This document shows, in pieces, positions 39,801 to 54,800 of a stretch of 64,000 nucleotides of DNA (its first letter is position 1; the number at the start of each line of letters is the position of its first letter). The notes below the pieces were generated by a model. That model was given only the letters and a program-made list of their open reading frames with translations. It had not been told where the DNA came from and made no database searches. Source of the stretch: Ciona intestinalis. Its lineage: Eukaryota; Chordata; Ascidiacea; Phlebobranchia; Cionidae. The DNA lies in assembly GCF_000224145.3 (NCBI RefSeq), contig NC_020179.2, positions 1,265,612 to 1,329,611 on the forward strand, written 5' to 3'. The position numbers and the translations under genes were made by a program.

Positions 39801-42800
39801 CCACCCTACTATATGTCAAAATAATGAAGTAAACCGACCTTAATTACACTTCTGGTTCCTTCTTTAAATCCTTGCTGCGTGGTGATCACTCCATTGTTTG
39901 GATTGATTTTAAATCGACTGTTTCCGTTTATCTTATACTTGATTTTGGCGTTTCTTCCTTCGTCTTTATCATAGGCGACCACCCGTGCTCTAAGAAATTG
40001 TAAAACTTAGTTCCGGATATATTATAACAGATTATTATAACAGCAACCAGTAGGCAAGGGGTGTACAAACACATCATAAAGGCCTGGTTTATAAATTTAC
40101 TCCTATGTGCAATAAATTATTTTATGATCAGTTGCTAGGCAGAAATTGCTGAAAATTAAATTTGTGAACCTCAAAAATGTCTGCTTTTCTCTAAAAAAAG
40201 ATATAATTTGGTGGTCATATCGACGTGGGTATACATGGTTTTAATGTGTAGTAGGGTGGGGTAAGACGAGACATGTTTTCGTTCTCTTTTCTAGTCCCAT
40301 TTCATAGTAAATAAAAAATGTACAAAAACGTGGGTAATTGTTAAAAACACGATTAGGAAATATTAAATTCAGGTAGATTTTTTTGTATAACATGACTTAC
40401 ACTTCAACGGGCATTCGGGTTCGATTGCGTGCAGGTATTTGAAGCAAGGATTCAATATTTCTAAACTTTGGCGGGTTGTCATTTTCGTCTATTAGTTCCA
40501 CAACTACTTTTGCAAAGGACGATAAAGGAGGTTCACCGCCGTCCGAGATCAGAACCTAAAAAGAAAAAACAAAAAAAGTTAAAGCCACACAACGGAAGAG
40601 TTATTTTTTGGAAGTATGAAAAGGATTTGAGTTTTATGACCATTGCCGGCAGCTTAAAAGTGAATTCCGGATCATTTTTGGCCTAGTAAGTAAAGACGCA
40701 TTACATTTGCGAACTGCCAGTAACCAGGATAGGCAAATAAGCATTAGCTTACGCCGTATTGTGTTAAAGAGTTTTTATTGACCTACAAACATGGCTATTA
40801 TTGCCGTAAAACAAACTCAAACACGATTTCTCTTTGAAAATTCCCGGATATTTGGTGTCAGCCATAGGTCAAATATTTCAGAGCATGAATTAATAAGCAA
40901 TGAGCATAAATATGCGCCATAAAATAGTTGACAGGCGTCAGCTAAAACGCGGGGAAAATCCGACACAAACTCGTCGGTGCGTTGCTAGGTTTCTCCACGC
41001 TGGTTTAAACCGGAATAGACAGGACACGGCTTAATTAAAAATCCAGGATCCAAATCAATCGTCAATGGCGAATTTACCGAGAAACAACATTCCAGACATT
41101 TCGCCAAAATCACAGAACTGGAATACAATACATATCCCGTCCAATTGTTATGGTTAATTTGCAGCAAGCAAAAGTATTGGCGCGTTAAGACCCAGAATCT
41201 GCACTTAGACAGCAATTGCCGAACCTTTTTTGTGAAATACGGCTTAGCAAGCTTATTAAAGAAAGAACATGTACGCCCGCAAGGTACAGTGCAATACACG
41301 GCAATTTAACAATTCGTACAGGTCTATTCAGCGTCTATCCAGCGTAAAATGAACTCAAAATAACTTTTGTCAGCTGTCGTTTCGAATCCTTTTCAATATG
41401 GATTATTATTATTGGCTCGACTAGAATAATGAACAGACGTCAAATACGACAACAGTCTTTTTTCTGAAAAGCCAGAAATATGTCCATGTATTGTGACTTA
41501 ATGCCCCGTATGATTAGTATAGGCTTTGGTGTCTTCAAAATTCGTTTTAATATTATATTCTATTCAACCGGAGTTAGATTCTATAAGGGTAGAATATATA
41601 TTAAGTAAATTTTGGCCCAAATATTCTTCAAGATCAAACTGCGCACATTAAATTGCAGGAAAAATGTCTATAGAAGTCGTGAGGATATCGTTTCATAATT
41701 CTTTTTTTTTTTCGCTTGCTACCAAATGGGACCAGAAAATAGAATGAAAGGTGCCCCATCTCCCCCACCCTACTATATTATATTATTTACTCGTATATTG
41801 AAATATAACACATAAGGTCATAAGCATTATATAAACGCCCATTGTAAGCTTATTGTGATGGATCTGCGGAAACAGCATATTTAATGCTTTGTATTTTCAA
41901 TGGATTTTAAGATAAATAGTCGGATTTAGGGTTTTGTAAACTAACGTTGGCTGTCTGCACGCGATGTGTACTGGCGTTATGGTGTTGCTAAGCCAGACTG
42001 TGACGTGAGGATAAAATTTGACAGTTCTAATCTTCTAAGTGGAGTGAGTCGCCGACGCCGCGTTATAACAGCCTGCCATGCTACGTGTGATAAATGTTTG
42101 TATTTTTAGCGCGGTCCGCGAGACCGGAACCGGTGTATTTGACGCCTTTGCCCGTAGTGGGTGGCGTTTTCGGTCGCAAAGTCACGATTCCGCCCCGATT
42201 ACGATTGGTACGACAAAAGATCCCATTAGGTTTTTGCAACTATGATGGGTGCGAATGTATTGTCGACTTTTGGCGCGTGGAAGAATACACGGGGTTAGCC
42301 GTACCGGTATGGGTGGTAATCCATTAACGCCAAGGTAGAATTTGAACGCGCTAAAAAAATGATGGATTAGGCAATTGCGGACAAGTTATATGAGGGGTGC
42401 GTGAAGGTATTTTCGTTTATAAAACGTGGATTATGGACAGGAACAAATATAGGGTCTTGTTACGGCAATACTTTTAATTTTGGTGTCGTTAACTAGACCA
42501 AAAGACAAACTTTTTTACGTATTTCGGTATCTGCGAATAAAAATCATGTTAACAATGCTAATTTATTAAAATAAAATGGTATTTTTGTCATTTTCCGATG
42601 AAAACGTGGCTATTTTTCAAAGGCAATCTTTAGTTGTTGCTTGGCCTACTAGAGAGTCGTGGATGGTGCTATTTCCCAAATTGGTGCAAATTTGTCGATT
42701 TCTAAATCCGTTGTTGTAAATAAGGACGACAAAACAAACAAAGTTGTGCTTGTTGGACCAGAAACGCTCATGTCTCATAAGAGTGCTTGAAAATCAGTCG

Positions 42801-45800
42801 AGTCGCCGACAGTACAGGCTCTAACAGCCACGCGTAAACGTGTTTACTGTTCATTTAGTCGCTGTGTTGGGTAACTCACTTAAAGTTGTTTGTACCTTAA
42901 ACAAAAAAGAGAAAGCAACAAAACGCATCAGCTAGAAAATCCGGCCATGTTTGGGAACAAAGGCAGCGCATTTTGTTTATTTTCACTTGCTAAAGTAGGT
43001 CACCAAACTGCGGTATAACTTTATGTACAGCGGTCACAGAAATACTCAAAACAAAACTTTTAGAGTCCATTAGCGCCAAACTGATCTAATTTTCGTTTTG
43101 TGTATGGTTAATGTATTGACGTTACCATGTTTTGTTGACGATTTCATAAAGTGCATTTTGACAGAGTGAGGTATATGTCAAAAGGCTAAGAAAATACCGA
43201 ATAACCAGCGCAACGGTTTGTTTTTATTACAATCACTACTTTATTGAATGGATCATCAACAAAACTAGGGCTGTATATAACACAGAGCTTTTCAAAAGGT
43301 CTTGGCCAACCATGCCAGCAGTATGTGTAAGCATAAGACAAGTCGGTTGTTTTGATAGACGCGGGCCAATGAGCCTGGATAAAATTCCTTCTAAGCTTTA
43401 AGCCAATAGTCGCGATTCTTCGGGGTATTCAGACCTGTGACGAATGCTTTCTGCTGGAAAACTCGGGCTGTTGTTTGAAATTCCACAACTGTACGGCCGC
43501 CATTTTTGCCAGTATTACATTACCCCACACGTGCTACAAATAACTACCTACAACAGTACAGCTTCTGAGTCACTTAATTTTCCGACGAAAATGACATGGA
43601 TTTTTACGAAAAATATCAAGGACATAGGCTTAGAGTGGATTTAAACTGTAGCCTTTAACTGCTAGGTTTGTTTCCCGACCCCCTACAGAACAATACGCGG
43701 CACGAACGGTTTTATTAAGTTTGAATTGCTTTGGTTATTTTAGTTGTCGCTAAATCCGATAATTGACAAACACGCAGTGCGCGTTGCTAAAATAATAGCT
43801 ACGTCGGCAATGGTTTTAGGCGGGCTATTGAAACTCGTAACTTACAAAGAAATAACGGGCAATTACGTTAGCATCTAGCTAGATTCACTGGCTCGATTTT
43901 CGTGATCGGCGCTGGAAATACTAGCTGGAAATTGAAGAAAATTGTATATAATGGCGACGATAAGTAGAATTTGGCAATGGGTCTTTTAGCTTAGCTATGG
44001 GCAATTCATACCAACACATTAAGTGTTCGGTTGGAGAGAGAAAACGTTGTGAACAAATGTAGTTTTAATATCCTATGTGTCATACCTCAAATCTCATGTC
44101 TTGTGCTGAAATTCGTTCTCGGTCCAGCTTCCTTTTTTTAGTTGTTATAATTCCTGTAGAAATAATACTGTTAAAATAATGCAGATTGTGTATGCACCAT
44201 ACGATATCTTAAATTACTACGCAATGTGCTGTCCATAGGGTATAGGTTTTAATAAGGTTTTATAATGAATGTAAATCCATGCCATAAATTTTTAATGTAT
44301 GAAATACGACTTTAACTAAAGCCATACATTTATAACTGATTTAACACTATTTTTAAATACTTTTTTCTACTAACACTTTTTGGACATTAAATATTAATCG
44401 TATTTATAAGGAAAATTAAATGGAGATTAAAATTTTAAAGTCCCATCTTTTGACCTGCACAATTTTGCATGCATTATTTTGTGTTTAGATTTTTCGAATT
44501 TATTTGCGGGAAGACCTTTTTCCATAACTTATATTTGCATCTTTACAAAGTTTTTGCTTTTAATAAATAATTGTCAATTAGTAAGGGTTTCGCGGTACGT
44601 AATTTTAAAAATCCTAAAACAAAAGTCCAACACCAAAACATAAGGGATTTTTTTGCAGCCAATGTCACGGTAACTAATGGGCCGATTTTCGGCTCTGTCA
44701 GCGCCTTTCAGAAGCAAAAAGATGACCAGATAAGCGAGCCATTGCTGGCCAGTGCGTCTGCTGGAAACGAAATTAGCACCAGATGCAGACGCTGATACTG
44801 CCCGGTAGAGCGCATTGCCCAAACAAAATCACAACGAGTTAACTGTTCCTACGCCAGTGGGTAGCAGTACCAGGTTTACTGTAAGCGAGGCTGTACTAAC
44901 TATACGACAGTACCGCTGACGCTGTGCATACTGTTCTTTGTTATTCGATAGCAAATTACTGCGGCGGTTTGTGGACACTTATGCCTATGTATATGGACCA
45001 TTTTACGGTCGCTGGACTGGCCCGATAACGAGCTACTGATCTGTGTACAGTACACTTCAGTTTATCTCAATGGTAGACGTACAGTTTGCCAACGAACATA
45101 ATTAAATTGAGGTTATAAGATAACCCCATTTGTGTGATTTCACCACGAATCGAATTGGCCTAGTTTTAACATATAGCATAAAATTAAAAGCTGTACAAAA
45201 CAACTGTATAACACAAATTCCAATAATTGTATAAAATTTACAAAAAACTAAAAATTATATTAGTAACTCGTCCACAATCTTATTTCTCGAGTGTCTTTAC
45301 AAATTAAACACTCTCGAAAACACGCGTTTTGTCTCAAATAACGACTTAAATATACCACAAGCTACTAAATATAGATTTCAAAGCTGTTTTACTTCAAACA
45401 GGCTACGCATGACGTAATGAACCATCCACGAGCCGAATACTTCAGATATCTATCTGCCCCCACCGGGGAAAGGCGTTGAAATGCTAGTAGCCACTTTTCC
45501 GGGACGCTTTCAGTATCTTTTCAACAGATTCTTAAACCCACCACATAAAAGAAGCTAAAATACTCATTTCAAAACCAAGAATCCCGCGCGTGCTTTCGTC
45601 TCGTAATAGGATGCAGTAGCATACACGTTCACATTTTAGCAGTTTTTAATAACACATTTTTGATCCCTTTTAATGCTATACAGCGATTTGGTGTATGCGT
45701 GTTTTATCATTGGCATTTTTCGATATAGTAGTGTGGGGTAAGATGGGACACATTTACCACATAATATACTGATCGTGTTCTACACATTTAAGAACAGAGA

Positions 45801-48800
45801 ATTAATACGGTTTTATAATTTTTTAAATATTTTTTGTTTGCTACTAAATAAAACAAAAAAAATAAAAAGGTGTCCCATCTTCCCCAACACTACCACATGG
45901 AACAACAACAGGTTCGATTACAGTCTTTAACTTTCGACTCCGTTTGGTTAAATTAATTGTTTAAAAGACGTCAGTAAAATTACCTACAGTCCTACACCAT
46001 AAGTTTCAAATTGGAATTCCAAAGCGAAGTTCTGGAATTTCACTGACGTCATATTTCTAATCTCCCGTTGCTACGCTACAGCTCTTCCAAGGCCATTAAC
46101 GCAAAGCAGCGGTCTCGTTTTCAAAGTGTCTTGCCAACGGCACGACCGACCATTCGTGGCCAATTACGCCGAAACAATAGGCTTTGGATAAATCGTATTT
46201 TTGTAAACCAGTCAAATTGGATTACCGAAATTGCCGTTCGTTTTCAGGGCCTGGCCAGGTAAACGGCTACAGCTAAGCCGAATGGACTTTTAGTAATCGA
46301 GTTATGAAGCATTCGACTGGTAACTCATGTTTAAAATTTTCTTTTTGACCGGGAAGGTACCGTTTCGACGAAATTAGGCGAAACGGCTGTCAAAACAAAA
46401 TCAGCTGGTTCGCCTGAATTACTTGCAAGCAGCAGTCGGGCGTACAGTCCGTTAATTAGAATTTGTTGTAAGGTGTACAACAATACATAAATATCGTCCA
46501 ATTTCGGTCGACCCTTTTCGTTAAACAAGTTTCCGACAAAAGTATCCTGTTATGACAAGATGTTAGATAGTCAAAACCGGCCCTGGGGTTATCATGCACA
46601 AAATCGATTCTGACAGGCGCTTTTTGCCAGACAACAAGTCTGCTCTGGCTTTAGGATAATACGCTATCCCACTGTGAGCGCCGCGGAGGCAATACCCAGT
46701 TTAACACAGCTTTGATAAGTGATAACGCATACAGTTCCGCTATTGTTTTGAAGGCGTACAGAATCTTTGTATCGAATCGGAGTCAACTGGATACCTAGGT
46801 CAGTGCGCGTCACGATGGCTATTGTGACGTCACAGCCACCACAAAGGCCGATGACATGTTAGTGTAAAGGCAACATTTAATAAGGTCCTTTCATAACAAT
46901 GTAATATATGATTTACTCGCTTCACTTTCAAAAGAGAAACGAACTCTCATTGTATCGAATTAGCCTGCTCACTTGGCCAGAACGCGCGTTTTCCAGAGGC
47001 CTCACCCAAAACCCTAGAAAGCTACCGATTTTGCATTGTCGCAATGTTACGCCCATTAGAATAAATACAGAACGCTTCCAAGAAGTCAGCGGCGCGAGAC
47101 GGGCTGTTAAGTCTGAAAGCTGTTTCCTGTGGCCACTTTCATATCACTTAGATACGCCCACCGAGACCCCCTTTCAAAATCATTACAGTGAAGACCTGTC
47201 TGGCATAAATGGCTTCCATATACCGTTTCCCGAATACTGTTTGGGGGAAAATAGCTATGTAGCAAAATGATACTTGGCTGTCACGTTTTTAACCAGTTGC
47301 CACAAACTATTCATACGTTTACGGCCATTTTCAACGTATGTACAAAACGAAAAATACTGACTACTGTACAAATAATTTTTAAATGTGCACCAAAACACTA
47401 AATTAAAAAATACAAAGACATTTTTTTGTTTTTAACACCTGTAAATGGATAAACGACAGGCAACGATCCATGTAATAGGCTGTTATGTACATATTATTGA
47501 ATCAAACTGCCTGGAGATATTTCAGCGTCAAAGTCTGGCCAATTACATTCAATTTTACTTGGGTATTGTGAGTCATGTACGGTTTATGAATTGTACTACA
47601 TGGAATTTTACAGCGAATGGCTTATCCAATACCAACGGGCCAAAATTGGCACAGAAATTATTTTGCCAAAAGAGTCGGTATTTTCTAAATAAATAAAACC
47701 GGTACGTTCTCTTATGAAAATTGCAGATAGAATATACCATTTACCAATTTAGGTGTATTATACATTTGTAACACACGGTGTGTCGTGCTGAGCTCAAAAA
47801 CCATTATGTGGTTATACCTTGCCACTGGCAGGACGTATCCACTTAACCCGGTAGGAGTACGGTGGCAAGGCGCAAACTTAAACTGTACCGGCTGAACTGT
47901 AAATCGCAGAAACAACAAACACTCGGAAATAGACGAAAGTAGCGAATTGGTTTGACCAATTTTCTTTAAATTGGGTTCGAGGCTGTGTCTGTAATAACTG
48001 GCAGTTTTGTCCAATTTGCTAGCTTGTTTGAAAAAGCTTTAAAATTGCTTCTTGGTAAATTATAAAACGGCGGGGAGGCATGCGCTTGTGACATCATAAT
48101 GAATGATGACGTCAAATTCGGCGGCAAAAGCAAAGTTTGTTTAGTTGAGTAAGCGGGCACGGCGAGGTGTTATTTTGCTGTGTTTGCTTTTCGTTCGTCG
48201 CGAGATTTTATTCTGCGGGAAACCTGAGCTATATCACAACACGGTTGGGTTTATACTGTCGGTTTTGGTAGGAAGCCTAATCCGGGAGCTTGTTTTTCTG
48301 AATTTCAAAACAAAAGCGCTGGTGAGAAGTCCCTAGCTTCGCACAAATTAAGACAACAGAAACCAAACTCTCACAGACACGCTGACTGGGCAGTGAATCC
48401 CAAGCGTATAGTCTGTACTGACCATAGTCCAGTTGTCCATTCATGGCAGCCACATCAAAACTAATAAAGCGGCATGATAAATTTGATCTGGTTATACGGG
48501 TATTTTCTGGCGCTGTGATTCAGCAGCCATTGTTCGATTTCTGATCACAGCTTTTGCTGGGTGACTCTTTGTGGTATAGAAAGGGTGTTTGGGACGACGC
48601 ACAAAAGCGTGGACTGGCAGCCGACCCGGTCCGGTAGTGAACAAAGACGGGTTAAAGCAGTAAGGGGCGACTTTCTAGTTCTGGGTTCCGGCGACGCGAG
48701 ACTCTCGTCGTAAAAGGTATAACAGGCGTTAGGATACAACAGCTCGAATTAACAAAACAAAACGGGAATCTTGGAAAACACAGCTGGCAGAGATGACACC

Positions 48801-51800
48801 TCAACAGTTCTGCACGACTGGGCTTTTAAGCTCCAGCAATCCTAACAGCGGATTCAATGTTTCGCATTAAATTAAATCTACGAAAAGTTTTGTAATTTAC
48901 TTTACAAATTATCTAACGTGTTATTGGATTAGGTGAACACGTGTTTATTTTCCATAGCCATTATAATAGGCCATTTTACATACAGATTTACCCAACCAAA
49001 TCACAATACAGAATACACATAAAGCAACTCCTGTCTTTATCGAATTAAATTTCTGATTCATTTTAGACTTCCGGGTTTTAAAATCGTGAGTTCCGGTCCT
49101 GTAGCGATTCTCTAACTCCAAGCTAGAACTCAGGACTCGCACGTTTTAATTTCCGAGTTTTTTCTCAGTATATTACGGTATGGCTATCAATATGAATATT
49201 TCCTCGTTAGCAGGCAATGAAATTTAACGTCATGAATTCTTATTAAGTAGAGTACTTTGGGATAAGATGGTACACCTCAACATTCAAATATCCTGTTTGT
49301 GTTTTACCCAATTAACAATAGTCTATGTCCCATGAGAATCGTGAGGATACAGTTTTATAATTTTTTGAATGTTCTTTGTTTACTACCAAATGGGACGAGA
49401 AAATGAACCGAAAATGTGTCCCATCTTGAGCACCCTAATAATATATTCGTATGCACATTAAAGCATTATCCATTCTCATTACATTTATTATTTATCGATT
49501 GCGACTTATTTGCAATGCCTTCATTTTAATTGACCCTAAACTCTAGTAAAGTATGCTCTTCATCAAGATTTCACAACATTTCAAGGAATTTGTTGTTTGC
49601 CAAAAAGCCAGGTTATCTATCTATGTAAATACAATACTTGATAAGCAAATCTAGCGAAATATAGGTGCCGTAGGTAATGTTTGCTTATTCCACTTTGTGC
49701 TTGTAATCTATCGTGCAAATAATTGCCGTTCATGCTCGTTAAGCAGTCTAAAAATTTTATTTTTTTTGCATTTATGCTGATTTTACTGGGACTGTATAGG
49801 GTATTACTAAAGAAGTGTATGTATAGTACTGTGGGGTTCGATAGAATATGGTTACACCTAAATCCAATATTTCCTGATTTTGTTTTGAACAATTAACAAC
49901 GCTTTTTTTAACAACGAGTCGAGGTGCTACGGTTTTATGATTCTTTATATGTTTTTTTCCTACCAAATGAGACGAGAAAAGAGGAAAACATGTTCCATTT
50001 TACCCTACTATAAAACCTTTGATGTTAAAAGCGGCTAAATATCCGCGTATTCGTCTTCGAACCTTGACAATTAGTTTGTTGTGAATAAAAGCAAACTAAC
50101 ATACTCAATCGATTAAATAGCAACCAGTGCTCGGGTATAAGCACGTCATTAGTAATGATTAACCATCACCCTTGTCCCAGACCCGCAAAATGGACAATAC
50201 GCCATTTATTTCGTAGAATAGGGTAAGTAATCAAGAACGGACGTCGAGATTTTGATCTAATGTTAGCAAACATGCACTCGGAAGCGTTATCTTCAATATA
50301 GGCATTGTTAAGCTTGTATGAAGGCTCTTTGTACACAAGAACTTAGCACTTGGGTGGGCCGATGTTATCATACGCTTTTTATATTAACGATACTGCAATA
50401 AAGCGGGTAGCTCGTTTATCATATGCTGTAATACAATAATAGCAGTATATGCGAGTGCTTAGGTGTAATTATGACCCACTTATCTAGATTATATGCATTT
50501 ACGATTAAAAATAGTTTAAATTTTTAACAATTTATAAAATATCTTAAAATGCTTGGAAAAACTCGATATAGCCCATAGGTTATTGATTAGTTAAATTCTA
50601 TAAGGTCGAGTCTGACTGATTGAACATAATGTTGGTTTTCTGTACATTTCAACTGTGATGGTGCTTAGACATGAAGAGTGCTTAGCTTGGTCAGATTCTC
50701 ATTCAGAATTTCAGACCTTAGATTTTGACGTCACAGACTCATAAACAAGACCCCTTACAACACACAATTGTACTTAACTACGGCGCGTTTAGGCCAAGTA
50801 CATATGTCGCAAGTCTCGGTTTCTATGTATACCGATCGCTTTGGTTACAGAAACTACAATTAAATCGTGTCACTAAATTGCACAGAAATATTTAGAGCTA
50901 TAAATGATAATATAGACTAAATAAGTCCTTGTATTTTAATACAATACCAATACTTTCTAATAGCTGCTTAAAAGTATTAATGTAGTAGAGTAGGGGAAGT
51001 CCGGACACTTTTTCATTCTATTTTCTCTTTCCATTCAGTATTAAACAAAGAACTTTCGAATAATTATAAAATCGTATCCTCGCGACTCTCACATAAATCG
51101 TTGTTAATAGTTTAAAACAAAATCAGGATATTTGGATATTATTATTTTTTTCTATAAAATGTTTACAAACATTTACAATTTAAAAGGAGATCAAAACTTT
51201 GAATTTAAGTTAAACTAAACAGCAGTATAATTAATCTTCTTATGTAGCTATTAATCCAAGCAGTTATACAAGCCATAAACAAAACTGTGTGGTTGAATCA
51301 ATTAAATAAAAGACAGAACAAACAAGTGCTACTCGTTGTAAAGGTTTACGAGCTTTTTAAATCGAAACTTGCGAAAAGACCAAAGTGCACAGACTTCAAA
51401 CGACTGCCGAATCTGGAGTGCGAAAATTACTAAGAAATGTCGGCGCAATAAAAGAACAGATCGAACGCTGTTTAATTGGGAACTTCAAAGGCTTGTTGTT
51501 TTAGTATTTACACGGGATAACTTGACAGTCTTATAACAGTGAAGTAATTACAAAGTTTGGTATGTCTCAGTACATTAGTGCTGGTTATAAGACTGAATGA
51601 CGGAGTACTTATTCTGGGCATTGACGAATAAACCGTACATAATCGGTACAATAACATCCTGAACTTTGAGTGATATGGTACAGATGTTTTTTTGAGTACA
51701 CGTTGCGGCTTAGATGTTTTTTTACCACCCAGAAAAGTGCATTAAACGGCCTTGAACGTAAATACATTATTATACCACAACTATGTGTGTGGTCGGTTCT

Positions 51801-54800
51801 GCGCAATGTCTTAATGGTAAAATGTGACCGGGCCGTTGAAAAATCACCCGTCAATTGCAATGTGGGTTTAACTTGACTTTCATCGCTATCAGCAGGGTGA
51901 AGACAGCCGGCGTGGGTGAGCTGTCTTAGAACTTCCAAGCGCCGGCAATTATTAAAGACTGGTGTTAAATCAGCCGTTTTTTCAAGCAGTAGGATTACCC
52001 CGATTAGGTATTAGCGCATCACCGTCGTGGGGGTTCGAACCCATCATTGTGGTGTAACTGATTGATTGTGGGGTTGGTCGCTATCAAGGTACCGCATTGT
52101 TCTGAAACTATCGCTACAAAAATATTGCGTAAATACCCCGTTTACGTTGAAAGTTAAGGGCGTAGGCGCGCAGTGATAAACAAATGGGTCATCTGACTTC
52201 AATAGCGCGCGTCCGTTGCTATACGTGTTCGTTCCTAACGAGTCTCTTTGCAGAGACAAGGGACGTATTTCGCTTTCTCGGCCGTTTGAGGGATTAGACA
52301 ACGTTCTGCCAAGACCACTCGGGCTTATCTAGTGAGACAATCGATTATTTTCGTCTCATTACGTAACCGTGAGCGGCAAGGTGCAGAGACCCATGTCGGC
52401 GCGCGCCAATTGTTTACACCTGCGCTGCACAACCACTGCGCATGCGCGCAGGCTCAAAGAAGCAAACATCCTTTATAACGGAAGTTTTAATGTCCACTAA
52501 TGCGTTTGCCAAACAACAAATTCCGCATTTGAAGTACCAGAACTGCCACCGGCGGTAACTTAGTAAATGATTTGCTAAATGCGTCTAGACTAGAAATCAT
52601 TAGGCGTTAGCTTAATGAACTAGCAAATAGAACGGACCAAGTCAGCATGCGACATACATAGGGAACAGGTATGCGCAAATATTGTCTTTCACAGGAACTT
52701 TACAAAAACAGGGTGCCATAATCTTGTAAAAGCGAATATGTATAAGAGCATGTATGCTACATCGACGCCCACCAAACTTGCCGCCAATGTTAGAAAATGT
52801 GTTAAAAGATAAGACACCATATTGGCAAGTTACGTTATAACACTGAATGCGATTTTAAATTAATGTCTTACAGTAGCTGCTACCCGGCAACGTGTTATGT
52901 AATAACATATGATGGATTTTTTGAATTACTCAAAATATGAGTCAAGTACTCCAATAAAGAGATTTATTTTCTTCATTGCCTAGTGAGATCAAAATAGTAT
53001 GCCCTAATAATGCATTGGACCATACACTTCAAATACAGCACGGGATTTAATCATTAGTTTAGATCAACGAGCCATTTAGCACGCCCAACAACACCTGTTG
53101 TTCCGGAACTTTAATTTGAGTTTTTCGGGTAAGTCATTACTCAACCTTCGGTAAACATGGACGAAGCCAAGTACAATAGTTTCCAGTGTGGACCCGAGTT
53201 TCGTGGACGTATAAGCAAACATAGGACAAGCGACGAAAAGGTGAAATAAGGTTGTTTTCTACTTGGAAGGTGTTCCATGTCACCAAGTGCCGAAGCAATT
53301 ATATGTCGTTTTACATAACACAATTTATTTATCGCTTTGTACAGTAACAAAAATTAGATTAACTAAATAGCAAAAAGAATGGAATTAGCAGCAAAACGAC
53401 ACTCGTTCAAAACATGCAAAACTAATGTAAAAGTGTCAAATAAAATCACTTTTATAAGAATTTAAAACAACACTTATTTATGGCAAAAACGACCAACTTC
53501 GTATACAAATAAAATCACAATCAAAAACTGAACAAGGTCGCAAAAGCAAATTAACTTGTATCAAATTATAATAGGACCGAAATAGAATAGAGTTTCTAAA
53601 GCGACATATGGTTTTTCGAAGCGCCGGTCACACTTTCGAATAGCGACAATTAATCTTCGGGCACGTTCATTGAACCGTTACAGAGCGGCTATTGTTTGTT
53701 TGTCCAGCCAGGTGGCATTCGGGACCAGCTGTGCACAACATCGTCCCTACTATTTCAATTATACTTTGGTGCAACGAAAGTCGAACTTTCAAGGTAAGTT
53801 TTTTTCCCACCAGCTCAGAAAAAAAACAATTGAAATTTTTGCTTTGAAATTGGCAACAAGAGCATAGCAGAGAAATTCTTGAGGATTAACCTTGAAAAAT
53901 GGGCATTCCAGTTTTGTCTGTTGTATCTAGTCAGCCCCTAATTTCTTAATCGTTAAATCACGGTTAGTTATCCTACCCTAACTTACAGCTGTTCCCACGC
54001 GCCGATGTGTGGGCGTAGTGGGCGGTACGGTCAGGTTTCCAGTAAAGTCTACCTACAGTACAGCTACCATAGGCGATAGCGTTCTTTTATGGCACTTGTG
54101 TATGATTAATGCGAGTGCCGCATTTCCCAATTGCTGTAAACAAAGCGGCGTATAGTCGTTTACAATACAACTCCAAACGAACCGGAACGACGATCCTGTA
54201 CGGCGCCTGTTTTTAGAAAGTGAACACTGGGTTTTAGGAGTGTAACACGATAGCGAAGTCGAATTAGACCATAGAGTTGAAGCCGAAATTTGATGCCTTT
54301 AATACTCGACAGTTACAAACAAAAAGGGAAGTACTGTAATTGATGTTATTAAATTTACACAATCCCAGACCTTTCGCCAACAAGGCCTAATAAACACAAG
54401 GCTGGCGAATGCACTTTGACCTATTCGGCCCAAGCTGTGTATTGTAGAACAGCTTTGCTGAACCAAGACACCGCATAACAATACAAGCTAGAGTCTTGTA
54501 CACATACAATGTTTGCTACAGCAGACGCATTCAGTAACTCTCACAAGTCCCGTTATATTTTTTTAACACGGTCTAAGTAGCGTTTATATGCACCGGTGTT
54601 GTAAAATGAACAAATAAAGATATAACGAACAAAGAAAAACCACGAGGTTATAAACCACGTCGTATAACGTTAGTCAAAAAGTCACATTGAAATACGTTTT
54701 CTAACTACTATTTCTGTACGGTCAATTTGTATTAGCAAACGATAATCACCGTCTACAGTAATAGTTACGTTGTTTACGAGTTGTAAGATTATCCGGGTGG

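Noticed and set aside
42094..42327. 77-codon plus-strand frame in intron 5
   Set aside because: Hydrophobic/charged mixture without a domain; no promoter or polyA context that I can see.
46908..47270. 120-codon open frame on the plus strand
   Set aside because: No family resemblance, no flanking gene signals; inside an intron of the Fat-like gene.
51609..51938. 109-codon minus-strand frame in intron 4
   Set aside because: Not recognisable and without splice consensus at its edges; the phase between exons 4 and 5 already closes without it.
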